A stretch of 64,000 nucleotides of DNA from Allium sativum (GCA_030737875.1 CM060915.1:628434786-628498785); one strand, 5' to 3'; positions 35,641 through 48,626 are shown, counted from the stretch's first letter. The notes: generated by a model from the letters alone, not told the origin. Program-made: numbers and translations.

Positions 35641-37249
35641 TAAAATTTACATTTTATCGTATATGTTGTGACGACCCCAAACCCCATTCCACGGTGGCAA
35701 GGGTAATCTTTGGAATATAACACATAAACAAATAATAGTAGAACAGAAATATATAAATACACCAGATAATGCACAACAGAATACACTAGATAAACATAAT
35801 CATCAGAGTTACACAATATACTGGATCATACTTAGTACAAAATACAGTTCAGCTTTACATAAAATGTCTATAGCGGAATCTAAACATAATATGCACAATT
35901 TGAGCTAAACTTCATAAAAAGAAAGAAACGATAGAATCCATTTTCAGCTCCATAGCTATCCAGAAAGAGCCTGCTAAAACCTGAATACAAGGCTGCTCGT
36001 GTAGAAAATTGGGAACCCAAGTTTGCAAGTGAAACAAACTACGAGTCAGTCATGGGACTAGTATGAGAAATTTACTTAACTTATTTTACAATAAGGCCAA
36101 TCACAGGACCACGCCGCTAACGCGGAACGGGTTTTCTCCATTGGATTTCCAGTGCTTAAAACAAGTAAATCATTTAAAGCATCACAATGCTTTTTATAAA
36201 AATGAAGCCATTATAAGACTAAGTTCCCATCACCCAATGCAACGCAAACCAAAGGATAGAGTTTTACCTTACAATGGCCAAACTATGCTTGATACGAATA
36301 AAACAAAAGTTTCTTTGATATTATTACTAGTGTTTATATGTTTAAAAAACAATTTCAATCATAAGTATCAATCATAGATGGCATGGGTACCATATATCAT
36401 GTTGCCATATATAGGTTTACAATCAAAACCGCACGATGTCGTATTTGGAAATTGGATTTCCGTCATGAACCAAGGCAAGGGATCTTCCTTACCACTTCGA
36501 GATTGTCTAGCATTAGCCTCAGGAAAGTACTCAGTCAAGCCTTGGATCGTCAGGGCTGGTCCACACGGAGTGGATTAAAATGCCTGAATACTGCGTTTAA
36601 ACTTCCCCGCCCTATGGGGCGTAAATTGGTCATTTCCTGACCAAAATATCGGCCCCGGAGCGACCGATATAAACGAGGTGCCTCGCTATCCATCATCCAC
36701 ATAAGTAAAATGCCCGGGCATGTAAAACCCAAAACATCACTCCTAGCTAGAAAGAAACGCTTGTCCTCCCTAATGTCCTCTCCTGTTTCTGGCTCATACC
36801 TCGGTGTGAGGCCCGCGAATTGTGGTAGCCTTCAGTTGTCCATCTATTATGAGGATTCCACCTCAATCAGCCTAATTGCCATGAAGATGTTAGATGTACC
36901 CTTACTACCCTATCGATCGGCTCCCTACTTGTACAAATGTTCCATGTGTCTATGTCAATCGGCCCTCTCTTACGTGTAGATACCCTGTGCTGGTCCCACC
37001 ATAAGGTGTATCAATCCTTATGATGGCAACCCGACACGAATCAAGATGCACAGCGTATAACTACTGGTACCCAATGCCTGCTTTTTCCCACTCCAGAGTA
37101 CGTGCATGCCCGTAAACCGTCGGAACCTACAGTGACGTACCCCCTGCCATTATCTTTGACCGCTTATAATTAGCCTAGTAATCCTGCCCCATCCTGCTTA
37201 GCTCAGGGTACCGTGATACATCTATGTGGGTTATTGCAGAAATGAGTCC

Positions 37250-38060
37250 CCGTTACTGGGGTTTCCTACTGGTTAAGTTTGTGGGCCTATATTTACTAAT
37301 ATTACCCACCAACCCGATATGTACTTAACCCTCCCACGGATTCAAGCATGTTTATTTAATGGTTATGTTATGTGGGCCTATATTTACTAATATTACCTAC
37401 CGACCCGACGTGTACTTAACCTCCTACTCGTCATGTCGTGTTGGTTAAGTGGTTCTTATTAACTTAACCTTTCTCGCTTATCATGTTGGATTGGTTATGT
37501 GTGATTTATTAACCTGACCCTATCCATTCATCAGGTTATATTGGTTAAGTATTTCCCATTTAACATAACCCCATTCATTCATCAAGTTGTATTGGTCAAG
37601 TGTCATTAATCAATTCAAGTTAACTTAACCAACCCACTTGACACGTCATGTTGGTTAAGAGTTTCCTTCTAGTGTTGACTTGACCCAACCTCAAATCATG
37701 TTATACTGGTAAAGTGTCGCCCTGTCGTGTTAACTTAACCCTTCCTATACATCATGTTATATATTGGTTAAGTGTTATCCTCTTGTATTACTTAACCCCA
37801 CCACATGTCATTATATATTGGTCAAGTGTATCTTCTTGTGTTACTTAACCCTACCACAAGTCATTATATATTTTGGTTAAGTGTTACCTAAGTTAACTTA
37901 ACCCTACCATATGTTTAATTAACATGTTATAATGGTTAAGTGTTCCCTTAGTTAACTTAACCCTACCATCTGTTTAGTTAACATATTATAACGCGTTAAG
38001 TGTTCCCTTAGTTAACTTAACCTACCCATATATCATATTGGTTAAGCATCATTAACCTAA
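37250..38060 (-). repeat. Array of GGTTAAGT...ACTTAACC inverted-repeat units (D, copy 1)
   Basis: Roughly a dozen 50-80-bp units in which GGTTAAGT and ACTTAACC face each other across 10-15 nt, separated by spacers such as CTACCATATGTTTAATTAAC. The second copy is at 43430-44240. The motif is not telomeric; it is a tandem hairpin array. Confidence 0.75.
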
Positions 38061-39473
38061 CTCTCCCAAATTTTGCATGTGTCATTAGCATTAATTTAAT
38101 TATTAATGCACCAGCCTCTCACATTAGATATGTGTTCTTGAGGTTAATGGATATGTCGGGCAGTTCCAAGCAGTTTTACACTACAACTCAATCTAACCCC
38201 GGGTTTTTCTTGGGCATGATGCACTAACCTCTCATATTAGATAGGAGTTGTTGTGGTTACTAGATGTGCGGGGCGGTTCTGGGAAGTTTTACACCACAAC
38301 TCAATCTAACCTCGGGTTAGGCATTCTCATCTTCTAGCATATTTACATATTTACAGTGCATATGTACATTATTCACAATTAAATTATAACATTAATTATG
38401 TTCATAATTAATGGCATACCAATTATACCGTTTTCATGCTAATTACCCAAATCCACCAATACTAGTCATGATCCCTTTTCTCAAGTTATGCCCAACCAAT
38501 TCCAATTTCAAGTAATAAATCAAAATAGGCTATACCCCGTCTTCCCAAACTTACAATAATAGTCATTCCCAAAATCACTATGTCATATATTTGGCATTCC
38601 AAATCAATAGTTAAGCCCAATCTAGTTTTAATATTCTAGTTTACAATGTATGGTCAAAAATTGGTTTACAAGCCAACTAACCCAAACTTGCAGTTATAAT
38701 GATAACAATGCCCCAATGTCAATTACAAGTTTTGCCCAACCATTTCACCAAATATGTTATGTTCAGTTACTTTCCCCAATTATTTTATGCGAATACTATC
38801 AATTTCATGTTTATGCCCCAATAACCCAAACCTTCCACATATTCCCATCGTACGTATATCGCGATTCAACCTAGATTATAGGTCAATCTAGATTCACAAA
38901 TAAAAAAGGAAAAAATAGGAATAATATGACGATGACAGGCATAAGAACTGGCTCAAGATGATAGTCCCAAAACACAAGAATTACAGATCTAATAGAATTA
39001 TAGCATAACTGAATAAACTGATTTAGAATCATTGCAGGCATATAGATCTGATTATGAACAATATTATGGACATGAATGGCATGAATAATAAACTAGGTTC
39101 GACAACTTGTATAGGTTCGATTGGATCGATAAGAAGCAACCCAAAGTCATAGATTCACGAAGGTTACTAATAGATCCAAATAGAAAATCAAGCATAGGTC
39201 CTAATTCATTTTATTCCATGTCCATACTATAATTGGTTGTCTAAATATGAAAGTAATCGTGAACTTACATAACAAAGGAAAGTCTTTTTTTCTGGAATTT
39301 GAATTCTGAAACTGAATTGCTCGCCTTTGATGTAGATCATTGAATACTCTAAATTAGATTTGATTTAATTTGATTCTTAGTTTTATTCTCGCTTTCTAGT
39401 TTGATAAGAGATGGTGGCTAGGTTAGGATGATGATTGACAGCATGGTGGCTCCTTGGAATGAATTCGTGTGGT

Positions 39474-39503
39474 TTAGGGTTTAGATTTAGGTTGCTTATA
39501 TAG
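39474..39503 (-). promoter_or_regulatory. TATA box and telo-box, D LTR copy 1
   Basis: Minus strand CTATATAAGC (39503-39494) followed by AAACCCTAAA (39482-39473). Copy 2 has AAACCCTAA at 45631-45623, but its TATA reads AATATAAG. Confidence 0.6.
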
Positions 39504-39908
39504 AAGCCAAGGATTATTTAGATCCCTTAGATAAATTAGGAGTCCATCAGAACCACCCAGCTCAAATACCCATCATTCGGCCACTCAAAGAAAGACACAT
39601 CATCATAGAAAACTCCAGAATTCTGTGCTGGATCAGTATGGGCGACTTGGCAGGTGCGCTAGTGCATTTTGGTAATGGTGCACTTGTGAAGTGCGCCAGT
39701 GCATTCTGATCGACTTCCGCTTTTTCTGCCAAACTTCGTTCGTCCATATCTTCTGCATACGTTATCCATTTTACGCAAACTTGGTATCTATCTCAAGCAG
39801 AATTCCGAGACGAACGCAATGGCGTAACCGTTTTATCTAATTCTTCTTTAATAATTAATTTTCTTTAATTATCTCTTATGTCCCATTTTAAAATTACAGG
39901 GTGTTACA

Positions 39909-39945
39909 TTCCCTCCTACTTAGAGGATTTCGTCCCCGAAATCTT
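39909..39945 (-). other. PPT and upstream box of D
   Basis: Minus strand ATTTCGGGGACGAAATCCTC then TAAGTAGGAGGGAA, abutting TGTAACACCC. The GGGGACGAAA box next to the PPT is shared with A, B and C, which ties those non-autonomous families to this lineage. Confidence 0.85.
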
Positions 39946-40519
39946 CAAGTTAGGAAGAACGTATATCCTAACATCCAACATCCATCTATTCAACCATTCA
40001 ATCACAGGCGTCCATTGTCCTTAGAAAAGATTTCTAATGCTTTCATGATCATATGCATAGTGTGTGTATATGTCCTTATCTAATGCAAATCAGGTGGTCT
40101 ACTGATTCAGTTGACCTCCTTAATGCGAATTATGTCAGTGCCATGAGTCCATCATGTATGCAATTATTCCTAATCGTACTTTATAATTTCGACATGAGTA
40201 CGTTAATCATTTATACAAATGCAACATTCATATGATAACACACCAAGCCCATATATATAAAATTTCACTCATGCATATGCAATATGAAAGTGACTGAGCC
40301 GATCTAGTGCCTAATGTGTGTATATGCATCCACAAGCAACCACTAGCAAACACTTGCAATCACTTGCATCCACCAAACATAACATGTATCAAACACATGT
40401 TTACATCCATTGGCTTCTACCTAAGGATCGGGAATAGAACCTAGAGGATATACTTAAAAGATAAAGACTAGCATGCAAATAAACTTTACAGAAAAAGAGG
40501 AATCAAGGGTATACCCTTA
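39946..40519 (-). other. D internal, noncoding stretch between pol relic and PPT
   Basis: AT-rich sequence downstream of the pol C-terminal relic. No frame or motif is recognisable. Confidence 0.6.
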
Positions 40520-42170
40520 AAAAGGGTATGATGCGCGTATCTAGTCTTCAATCTTCTAGTTCGCATCTTCTTGAGCTTCACCCCATTGTAGCTTAACTAA
40601 TTTAACTTCACGGTTTTGGAGCTTCTTATCCTCTATTCTCCAAAATTTCACTAGTAAGGACCTCGATCACTTACTGTGCTAGAGGGTGTCCACTGTAGTC
40701 AAATTATCTTTCCAAGATAAACAGATGTTAACCATGATACCAAGTGTATATACTTTGATGATTAGAGGTCTCTTCTCTTCTTAGCTTATCCATCATGTTA
40801 AAAATCTGAGGGTCTAAAGCTAAAGGTTGCTATGTAACTTTTACTTATCCTAAGGTTAGTCTTTTTTTCTACTTAGGGCGCTTGCCACAACCATTTATCT
40901 CTCACGCAAACCGTCCTGGTCGAACTTGACATCCCTCAAGTACAAGCCCCAAAGGCCTAAACCAATATCAGACAAGCACTCAAGGAATACCTCCTCCAAA
41001 TTTGGACGATCTACGTGAGATGATACTTGCAAAACAACCAAACAATTGAACATTTAACCGACTCTGGCTATCCTCACCCATCTTGCTCAAAAACTATTGT
41101 TGATCGCATAATTGGCTTTGTATTGTCAACTAGTTATATGCGGAAGTCCATCTCCAGTTCCAGGGGAAACACCTAACCTAATCAAAACATTTGCATATTC
41201 ATGGACTACTCTAATGGATTGCAAATTGTCGATAAATGCATCAAGTGATTCTAGGTTGCTAAGCCTAACTGATCCCCTTAGGATCGCACAAAATCTCGAG
41301 GGTGTTCCCGAGGCAAGTTAAAAAAGCCTAACTACCCTCCTTATTAGCTAACCAACCCATGCCTAGAATCAACCCATATCCCATGAAACCAAAAACATAA
41401 GCATTACGCTTAAAACCAATACTCACGATAGATATCCTTAAATCTTTACAAACCAAAGATAAATGAGCCGAACAACTAATTGGATTTGAGGCAATAATGG
41501 GATCTTCTACTATATAGGCACTAAGGTGCAGAGACTCAACTATGGAAGCAGATATAAATGAATGTGAGGTGCTAAAGTCAAGAAGAGTACTAACAAGAGG
41601 ATCGGAAAGATAAACTAATCTCTACCTCTCTCCCAGGTACGCTGGCGGTGAGAGCACGCACTTGCTCTCCTGAAAATCCTATCCTTTGTTCTTGCCCTTG
41701 TCCTTAATTAAATGACCCGTTATACCGTAATAAAGGCACTTCCTCTTGTCTTAGTTTTTTCTATTCTTTCCTTCCTTCTTGTCCCGATTCTTTCGCTTTC
41801 ACCTCTTTCTTTTTTAGTTTCGTTGCGAACTTAGTCCATATCCATGAGTTACTCATCCTTGGGTTGCGCTTCTTAGACAAACTCCCTCATTACCATCCTT
41901 GTGTAACATGTTGACAAGTCTCTCGAAAGCTGCCTCCATCGCAGGAAAACCCTACAAAGCTCGAAAGAAAATTAGCCGTAGGTGAAACTACTGCGGCTAT
42001 AGATGGAAGTTGGGCGCTTATTTGCCCTTTGTCAGCTGTCGTAGTCTCATCAAGCATACGGAACCATGCCGCGATTAGGTTACCTCCTAGAAAGCCAGGA
42101 GCCCCGGAGACTAAGTAAAGAAGGAGGCAAGGATTCAAACAGAGGATCAAAAGATAGTGCATATGGCTTT
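40520..42170 (-). pseudogene. Degenerate chromovirus-like gag-pol of D
   Basis: On the minus strand, scattered across frames and stops: a zinc-knuckle relic CLYYGITGHLIKDK (near 41743-41703; two of the cysteines are lost), a protease relic DFSTSHSFIS (41579-41550; standard motif D-S/T-G-A) with GLILGMGWL (near 41372-41345), an RNase H-end-like MVVASALSR (40893-40868), and a pol C-terminal NREVKLVKLQWGEAQEDA (near 40605-40550). Order gag, PR, RT/RNase H, C-terminus is as in Ty3/gypsy. Most of RT and all of the integrase core are deleted. A possible gag piece FERLVNMLHK lies near 41920. The C-terminal phrase suggests a Tekay/Del-type chromovirus. Non-functional. Confidence 0.7.
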
Positions 42171-42267
42171 GGGGAATATGCCTTTAAAACAAAAAACTTT
42201 TCTTTTGAAAATGCTTCTTTTAAAACCATTGAAAGTAATTTTTCAAATATTTTATCTGATCTGGTAA

Positions 42268-42285
42268 CCTTCAGCTCTGATACCA
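42268..42285 (-). other. PBS of D
   Basis: Minus strand TGGTATCAGAGCTGAAGG, two nt after the LTR end GGGTGTTTCA. Initiator tRNA-Met type, as in A, B and C. Confidence 0.85.
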
Positions 42286-42287
42286 GG

Positions 42288-45200
42288 TGAAACACCCCAC
42301 CTCTGTTAAGGTCACTCACAAAGGGAATGCATTAATTTCGAAGGAGCATTATAGGTAAAAAGATGCAGATAAATTACAAGACAGACTAATAAAGCAGTGG
42401 AAAATAAAGTCATTTTATAAACAATGTGGCTCGGTCAAGATTTTACCACAGCCGTCTTAAAAACAATACATAGTACTTCTGTCTTGATTCAAAAACATCC
42501 AAGTATAAAAGAAGCATAAAAATAACAACGATTTATTCCCCAATATAGTAAAGCAAGCCATAGTTGAAATGAGACTGAATCCAAAGCAATACATGATGAT
42601 CTTGAAGCAACAAGTAATCCAAGCTAAGTAGAAGTGTTTCCTCCCTGAGAACCTTGGGGGGTGGGAACGGAAGAAAAGAGGTGAAACAAAATTAGGTCAG
42701 ACATAAGTCTGGTAAGTCCAGCTACTTTCCGCATATGAACAAGCAAGAACAACATGACATGAATTAAACTGAATAAAGACATAAGCATGACGATAAGGAA
42801 CATAGGATATACAGGATAAGCAATAGGCAAGATAAACTAGGTATAACATCGCATGTTAACTATTCTCTGCTTCGCTACTACCCTGTTATTATGATTTCTA
42901 TATCTCTGCACCACCTAATGAGTGTCCCAACTAGTAATCTGTATAAAGGATAATATTACAACGCGGTCCTAATCCTCGCAATTGTGGTAGCCTTCAGGTG
43001 TACATCTATTATGAGGATTCCACCTCAATCAGCCTAATTGCCATGAAGGTGTTAGATGTACCCTTACTACCCTATCGATCGACTCCCAACTTGTACAAAT
43101 GTTCCATGTGTCTGTGTCAATCAGCCATCTCATGCGTGCAGATACCCTATGGTTGTCCCACCATAAGGTGTATCAATCCTTATGATGGCAACCCGACATG
43201 AATCAAGATGCACAGTGTATAACTACTCGTACCCAATGCCTGCTTTTTCCCGCTCCGGAGTACGTGCACGCCCTTAAACCGTCGGAACCTACACTGGCGT
43301 ACCCCCTGCCATTATCATTGACCGCTTATAATCAGCCTAGTAATTGTGCCCCACCCTGCCTAGCTTAGGGTACCATGACACATCTATGTGGGTTACTACT
43401 GAAATGAGTCCCCGTTACTAGGGTTTCCTACTGGTTAAGTTTGTAGGCCTATATTTACTAATATTACCCACCAACCCGATATGTACTTAACCCTCCCATG
43501 GATTCAAGCATGTTTATCTTATAGTCAAGTTTTGTGGGCCTATATTTACTAATATTACCCACCAACCCGACGTGTACTTAACCTCCTACTCATCGAGTCG
43601 TGTTGGTTAAGTGGTTCTTATTAACTTAACATTTATCGCTTATAATGGTGGATTGGTTAAGTGTGATTTATTAACTTAACCTTGTCCATTCATCAGGTTA
43701 TATTAGTTAAGTATTTCCCATTTAACTTAACCCCACTCGTTCATCAATTTGTATTGGTCAAGTGTCATTAATCATTTCAAGTTAACTTAACCCACCCAAT
43801 CGTCATGTCATGTGGGTTAAGTGTTTCCTTCGGGTGTTGACTTGACCCTACCTCAAATCATGTTATATTGGTTAAGTGCTACCCTCTCGTGTTAACTTAA
43901 CCCTTCCCATACATCATATTATATATTGGTTAAGTTTTATCCTCTTGTATTACTTAACCCCACCACATGTCATTATATATTGGTTAAGTGTATCCTCTTG
44001 TGTTACTTAACCCTACCACAAGTCATTATATATTTTGGTTAAGTGTTACCTTAGTTAACTTAACCCTACCATCTGTTTAATTAACATGTTATAATGGTTA
44101 AGTGTTCCCTTAGTTAACTTAACCTTACCATCTGTTTAGTTAACATGTTGTAATGGTTAAGTGTTCCCTTAGTTAACTTAACCCACCCATATGTCATATT
44201 GGTTAAGTATCATTAACCTAACCCTCCCATACTTAGCATGTGTCATTAGCATTAATTTATTTATTAATGCACCAACCTCCCACATAAGATATGTGTAGTT
44301 GTGGTTACTGGATATGCCCGGCGGTTTCGGGCAGTTTTACACCACAACTCAATCTAATCTCCGGTTTTTCTTGGGCATGATGCACTAACCTCTCACATTA
44401 GGTAGGAGTTGTTGAGGTTACTGGATGTGCCGGGCAGTTTTACACCACAACTCAATCTGACCTCGGGTTAGGTATTCTCATCATTTAGCATATTTACATA
44501 TTTACGATGTATATGTAAATTATTCACAATTAAATTATAACATTAATTATGTTCATAATTAATGGCATACCAATTATACCATTTTCATGCTAATTACCCA
44601 AATCCACCAAAACTAGTCATGATCTCGTTTCTCAAGTTATGCCCAACCAATTCCAATTTCAAGTTATTAATCAAAATAGGCTATACCCCGTCTTCCCAAG
44701 CTTATAATAATAGTCATTCCCAAAATCACTATGTCATATATTTGGCATTCCAAATCAATAGTTAAGCGCAATCTAGTTTTAATATTCTAGTTTGCAGTGT
44801 ATGGCAAAACTTGGTTTACAAGCCAACTAACCCAAACTTGCAGTTATAATGATAACAATGCCCCAATGTCAATTACAAGTTTTGCCCAACCATTTCACCA
44901 AATATGTTATGTTCAGTTACTTTCCCCAATTATGTTATGCAAATACTGTCAATTTCATGTTTATGCCCCAATAACCCAAACCTTCCTCGTATTCCCATCG
45001 TACGTATATCGCGATTCAATCTGGATTATAGGTCAATCTAGATTCACAAATAAAAAGGAACAAATAGAAATAATATGACAATGATAGGCATAAGAACTGG
45101 CACAAGATGATAGTCCCAAAACACAAGAATTATAGATCTAATAGAATTAAAGCATAACTGAAATAACTGATTTAGAATCATTGTAGGTATATAGATCTGA

Positions 45201-46058
45201 TTATGAACAACATTATGGACATGAAAGGCTTGAATAATAAACTAGGTTCAACAACTTGTTTAGGTTCGATTGGATCGATAAGAAGCAACCCAAAGTCATA
45301 GATTCACGAAGGCTAAGAATAGATCCAAATAGAAAATCAAGCATAGGTCCCAATTCATTTTATTCCATGCCCATACTATAATTGGTTGTCTAAATCTGAA
45401 AGTAATCATGAACTTACAAAACAAAGTCAAGTCTTGTTTTCTGGAATCTGTATTCTGAAACTGAATTTCTCGCCTTTGATGTAGATCGTTGAATATTCTA
45501 AATTAGATTTGATTTAATTTGATTCTTAGCTTTAATCTCGCTTTCTAGTTTGATAAGAGATGGTGGCTAGGTTAGGATGATGATTAACAACATGGTGGCT
45601 CCTTGGAATGAATTTGTGTGGTTTAGGGTTTAGATTTAGGTTACTTATATTGAAGTCTAGGATTATTTAGAGCCCTTAGATGAACTAGGAGTCCATTAGA
45701 ACACCCAGCTCAAATACACATCATCCGGCCACTCAGAAGAAGACACATCATCATAGAACACTCCAGAATTCTGCGCTGGATCAGTATGGGCGCACTTGGC
45801 AGGTGCGCCGGTGCATTTTTGTATTGGCGCACTTGTGAAGTGCGCCAGTGCATTCTAGTCGACTTCCGGTTTTCTACCAAACTTCATTCGTCCATATCTT
45901 CTTCATACATTATCCGTTTTACACAAACTTGGACTCTATCTCAAGCAGAATTCCGAGACAAACGCAATGGCATAACCTGTTTCATCTAGTTCTTCTTTTA
46001 ATAATTAATTATTCTTTAATTTTCTCTTATGTCCCATTTTGAAATTACGGGGTGTTAC
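42288..46058 (-). repeat. D LTR (5' position, 3771 bp)
   Basis: Minus strand TGTAACACCCCG (46058) to GGGGTGTTTCA (42288): matched terminal inverted repeats, so this is the unaltered D LTR type. It contains the GGTTAAGT array (43430-44240), a promoter with telo-box (45623-45650) and, near the head, two TGCGCC/GTGCATT repeats (45795-45855). Confidence 0.82.
43430..44240 (-). repeat. Array of GGTTAAGT...ACTTAACC inverted-repeat units (D, copy 2)
   Basis: Counterpart of 37250-38060; a clear unit is 44096-44124, with 8-bp arms. Most differences from copy 1 are scattered substitutions, some of which break an arm. Confidence 0.75.
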
Positions 46059-47753
46059 AAGCCCCGAATCAAAACCAACCTGCATCTAAGCCCATGGCCC
46101 AACAGAGAGAAAGAATATAGCCATCAATACCATAGTTGGGGGACCACATCCAGCTGGGTCCCGTAACAGGAAAATGGAACAGTATGTTAATGCAGCCAAA
46201 CATCCTAAAATAGGAGAATGTAGCAATCTATAAGAAACCGCACCAGTAAAATAGCAGAAGACGACTACCGATGATATCGTCTTCTGGGACAGAGAAAGTA
46301 TTGGAGTTGAAATGCCAACACTGATCCATTAGTGATAACTACCGTTATTGGACCTACAATATTCAAGAAAGTTCTTGTGGATAATGGGAGTTCTGTTAAC
46401 AACCTATTTAAAAAGGCTTTCGATCAAATGAAACCAGAAATGAAGGACTTAAAGCCATGTGAAGGTTGGATTCATGGCTTTAATGGAATCTCGATCGTCC
46501 CGATTGGGAGAGCGTAGAAGAGTGAGGATTCTCCAGTTCATCATCATGGACATCGACTCGCCTTACAATGCGTTCTTAGGACATATAGCACTTTCAGAGT
46601 TCAGGGCTTGCATTTCTCCATGGTTCCTGCTAATGAAATTCCCAACATTTGCTGGAGTGGGAATGATTCGAGGCGATTAAGTTACCGGTAGAGCCTGCTA
46701 TAAAGGAGAGTTGAAGATGTTGTGTAATGGAAAGAGAACCTAAGAACACTTCCTCTCCTGCTAAGGAAAACTCAGCATAGCAACTAAAGACAATACCTCC
46801 AAGGGAGTTGCTTGACAACCAACATGAAGATATCGATCCTAGAGAGGATGAGGAGCCAGGAACTAGGAAGGCGACCCCCAATGAGGCAACTGTTGATATC
46901 CTAATCAATAACGATGACCCGACGAGGGTCTTGAAGATTGGATCTCATTTGGATTCTTTCCAAATGAAAGAGTTGACTGACTTTCTGAAGGTAAACCTCG
47001 ATATGTTTGCATGGACCCATGCGGACATGTATGGAATTTCTCCCTCGATCATGAGCCTTTCACTAAGCCTAAACCCAAAGCATCCTCCAGTGAAGCAAAA
47101 AAGGCGTATGTTGGGCCTAGAGAGGTCGACAGCCTTGAAGGAAGAGGTGGAGAAGTTAAGGAATAATAGTTTCATCAGAGACTCAACATATCCCGACAGG
47201 ATATCAAATCATGTCCTGGTTAAGAAGTCAAATGGGAAATGGCCAACATGCATCGACTTTCTGATTTGAACAAAACCTTCCCAAAGGATAGTTTTCCACT
47301 CCTCAGGATCGACCAATTAGTCGATTAAACAGCAGGACATGAACTTCTCTCCTTCATGGACGCATATTCGGGGTACAATCAGATCCCCATCCATGTACCG
47401 GATCAAGAACACACAAGTTTTACTACAGACTTCGGGTTTTACTGTTATGTGGTGATGCAATTTGGACTATAGAATGCTGGGGCCACGTATTAGTGCTTGG
47501 TGAACTGAATGTTTTATAATCAGGTTGGGAAAACAATGGAAGTTTATGTAGACGACATGCTTGTGAAGTCAAGGCAATCTTCCAATCATGCAAAATACTT
47601 GGCAGAGATGTTAGATATTCTACAATGGCATGGGATGAAGTTAAACCCTTTAAAATGTTCATTTGTGGTTGCATTGGGGAAGTTCCTCGGGTTCATAGTC
47701 AACTCTTGAGGAATCGAGATTAACCCTGACCAGATTGCAACAATCAGGGGCAT
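46059..47753 (+). pseudogene. Tat-type Ty3/gypsy gag end-protease-RT relic
   Basis: Pieces in several + frames: GVEMPT...ITTVIGP leading to the protease motif VLVDNGSSVNNLF (DNGSS at 46380-46394), FLGHIALSEFRA (near 46575-46610), FPTFAGVGMIRGD (ends 46677), an RT start KQKRRMLGLERSTALKEEVE (near 47095-47155), NHVLVKKSNGKWPTCIDF (near 47205-47260), LLSFMDAYSGYNQIPIH (near 47346-47396), YVDD at 47545-47556 in TMEVYVDDMLVKS, and KFLGFIV. Order and wording fit the Tat branch of Ty3/gypsy. Frameshifts and stops disrupt it. It is bounded by a D LTR on the left and interrupted by the C-right LTR on the right. This is the oldest layer seen. Confidence 0.85.
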
Positions 47754-48626
47754 TGTAACAACCCGAAATTTTGGAACCAATTTAGAAATTTCATTTCAGA
47801 AACTTTTATGGATTTTGAATATTTAAAATGGTTTATTTTAAATAATAACAACAAAAAATTTAATTTAATTATAAAAAGAGTTTGAAATGGCGCGACAGTT
47901 CGAAAATTCGATTTCTAATTTCAATTTAATATACAGAATTCCATATAAGTCAGAATTGAATGAAACAAGAAATATTTGAATCTGCTTAACATCTTTCTAA
48001 AGAATGTGAAAAACTGAAATTTCATAATATAAATTAAAAGTTATGTCCAGTTTAAAATTTAGAAAAGTCGCTATAGAATATATACATTTTTTAATATAAT
48101 ATCCAGCCCTTAAAAATAGCCGTTTTGCAAACGACCTCCATTTTTGATGAAACCATTTTTGTTGGATCCGGAATGTCAAATTACTGTTAGGTTTAAATTT
48201 CCATAATTTTTAAAATTAATATGTGAGAGTGGCCAAAAAAAAATGTGTTTCGTAAATTTCAATCAAATTTAATCGAGCAGAAAATGGCCATTTTTCAAAT
48301 AGTCTCCAAATTCAACGAAATTATTTTTTTAGGAACGTATCATTAAACCATAGCTAGATTTATTTTTTGGGAATTTTTGGAGTCAGTATGTGGTCCTGAT
48401 AAATTAAAAATGTACGTTCAAATATAATATTGACCGTTATATTAATTTATATTTTAATTTTGATAAAAACTGATCAAAACTGTAGAATTAGCTTCCGAAA
48501 CATGTCTCATTGTGTCCGGAATGGGGGTATTTGGTTAGGAACGATAGTCGCTAGAGTTCTTTTGGAGTTCTGACGCAATATTTCACTTTTTGGAGATAAG
48601 GGAATTAAATAATAATATAAAATAGG

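Larger units (their letters stand above)
15506..35666 (+). mobile_element. Family C giant-LTR element, left copy (carries nested B)
   Basis: Tail of the 5' LTR (15506-15652), PBS, internal halves 15653-15779 and 32237-32520, PPT, then 3' LTR from 32521, cut off at 35666 by D. Without B and one TSD copy the internal region is about 410 bp. Adding the 5.70-kb LTR head seen at 47754-53456 to the tail gives an LTR of about 5.85 kb, an even more lopsided design than A. No protein-coding remains are visible. Confidence 0.82.
32521..35666 (+). repeat. 3' LTR of C-left, truncated
   Basis: Starts TATAACAACCCGG, so the canonical TG is mutated to TA. U3 (32521-33420) is recognisably related to the A and B heads. 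Promoter at 33426-33473, then a leader, then AT-rich arrays. It is cut at 35666 by the D terminus TGTGACGACCCC. The same LTR in C-right continues past this point for another 2.6 kb. Confidence 0.85.
35667..39908 (-). repeat. Chimeric D LTR (3' position)
   Basis: On the minus strand it starts TGTAACACCCTG and ends GGGGTCGTCACA. The tail (35667-36827) resembles the C-family U5: it carries the conserved hairpin with CCGC/GCGG (36108-36132), GCCTCG boxes and GACTGACTCGTAGTTTG. The other D LTR has an unrelated tail. The join is near 36818-36828, at AATTGTGGTAGCC. The TTAACTTAACC array is at 37250-38060. Confidence 0.75.
35667..46058 (-). mobile_element. Family D, composite Ty3/gypsy element with mismatched LTRs
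   Basis: Minus-strand order: LTR 46058-42288, PBS, internal 42287-39909 with wrecked gag-pol, PPT, LTR 39908-35667. The two LTRs agree for about 3.08 kb (42986-46058 versus 36828-39908) but have different tails (698 versus 1161 bp). Outer flanks do not form a TSD (TATGT at 35662-35666; AGCCC at 46059-46063). One insertion event cannot give this; it is a recombinant of two D-type copies. Confidence 0.8.

Noticed and set aside
37250..38060. Interstitial telomere array (GGTTAAG-like)
   Set aside because: The motif is GGTTAAGT with facing ACTTAACC in 50-80-bp units, not tandem TTTAGGG. The single AAACCCTAA sites in LTRs are promoter telo-boxes.
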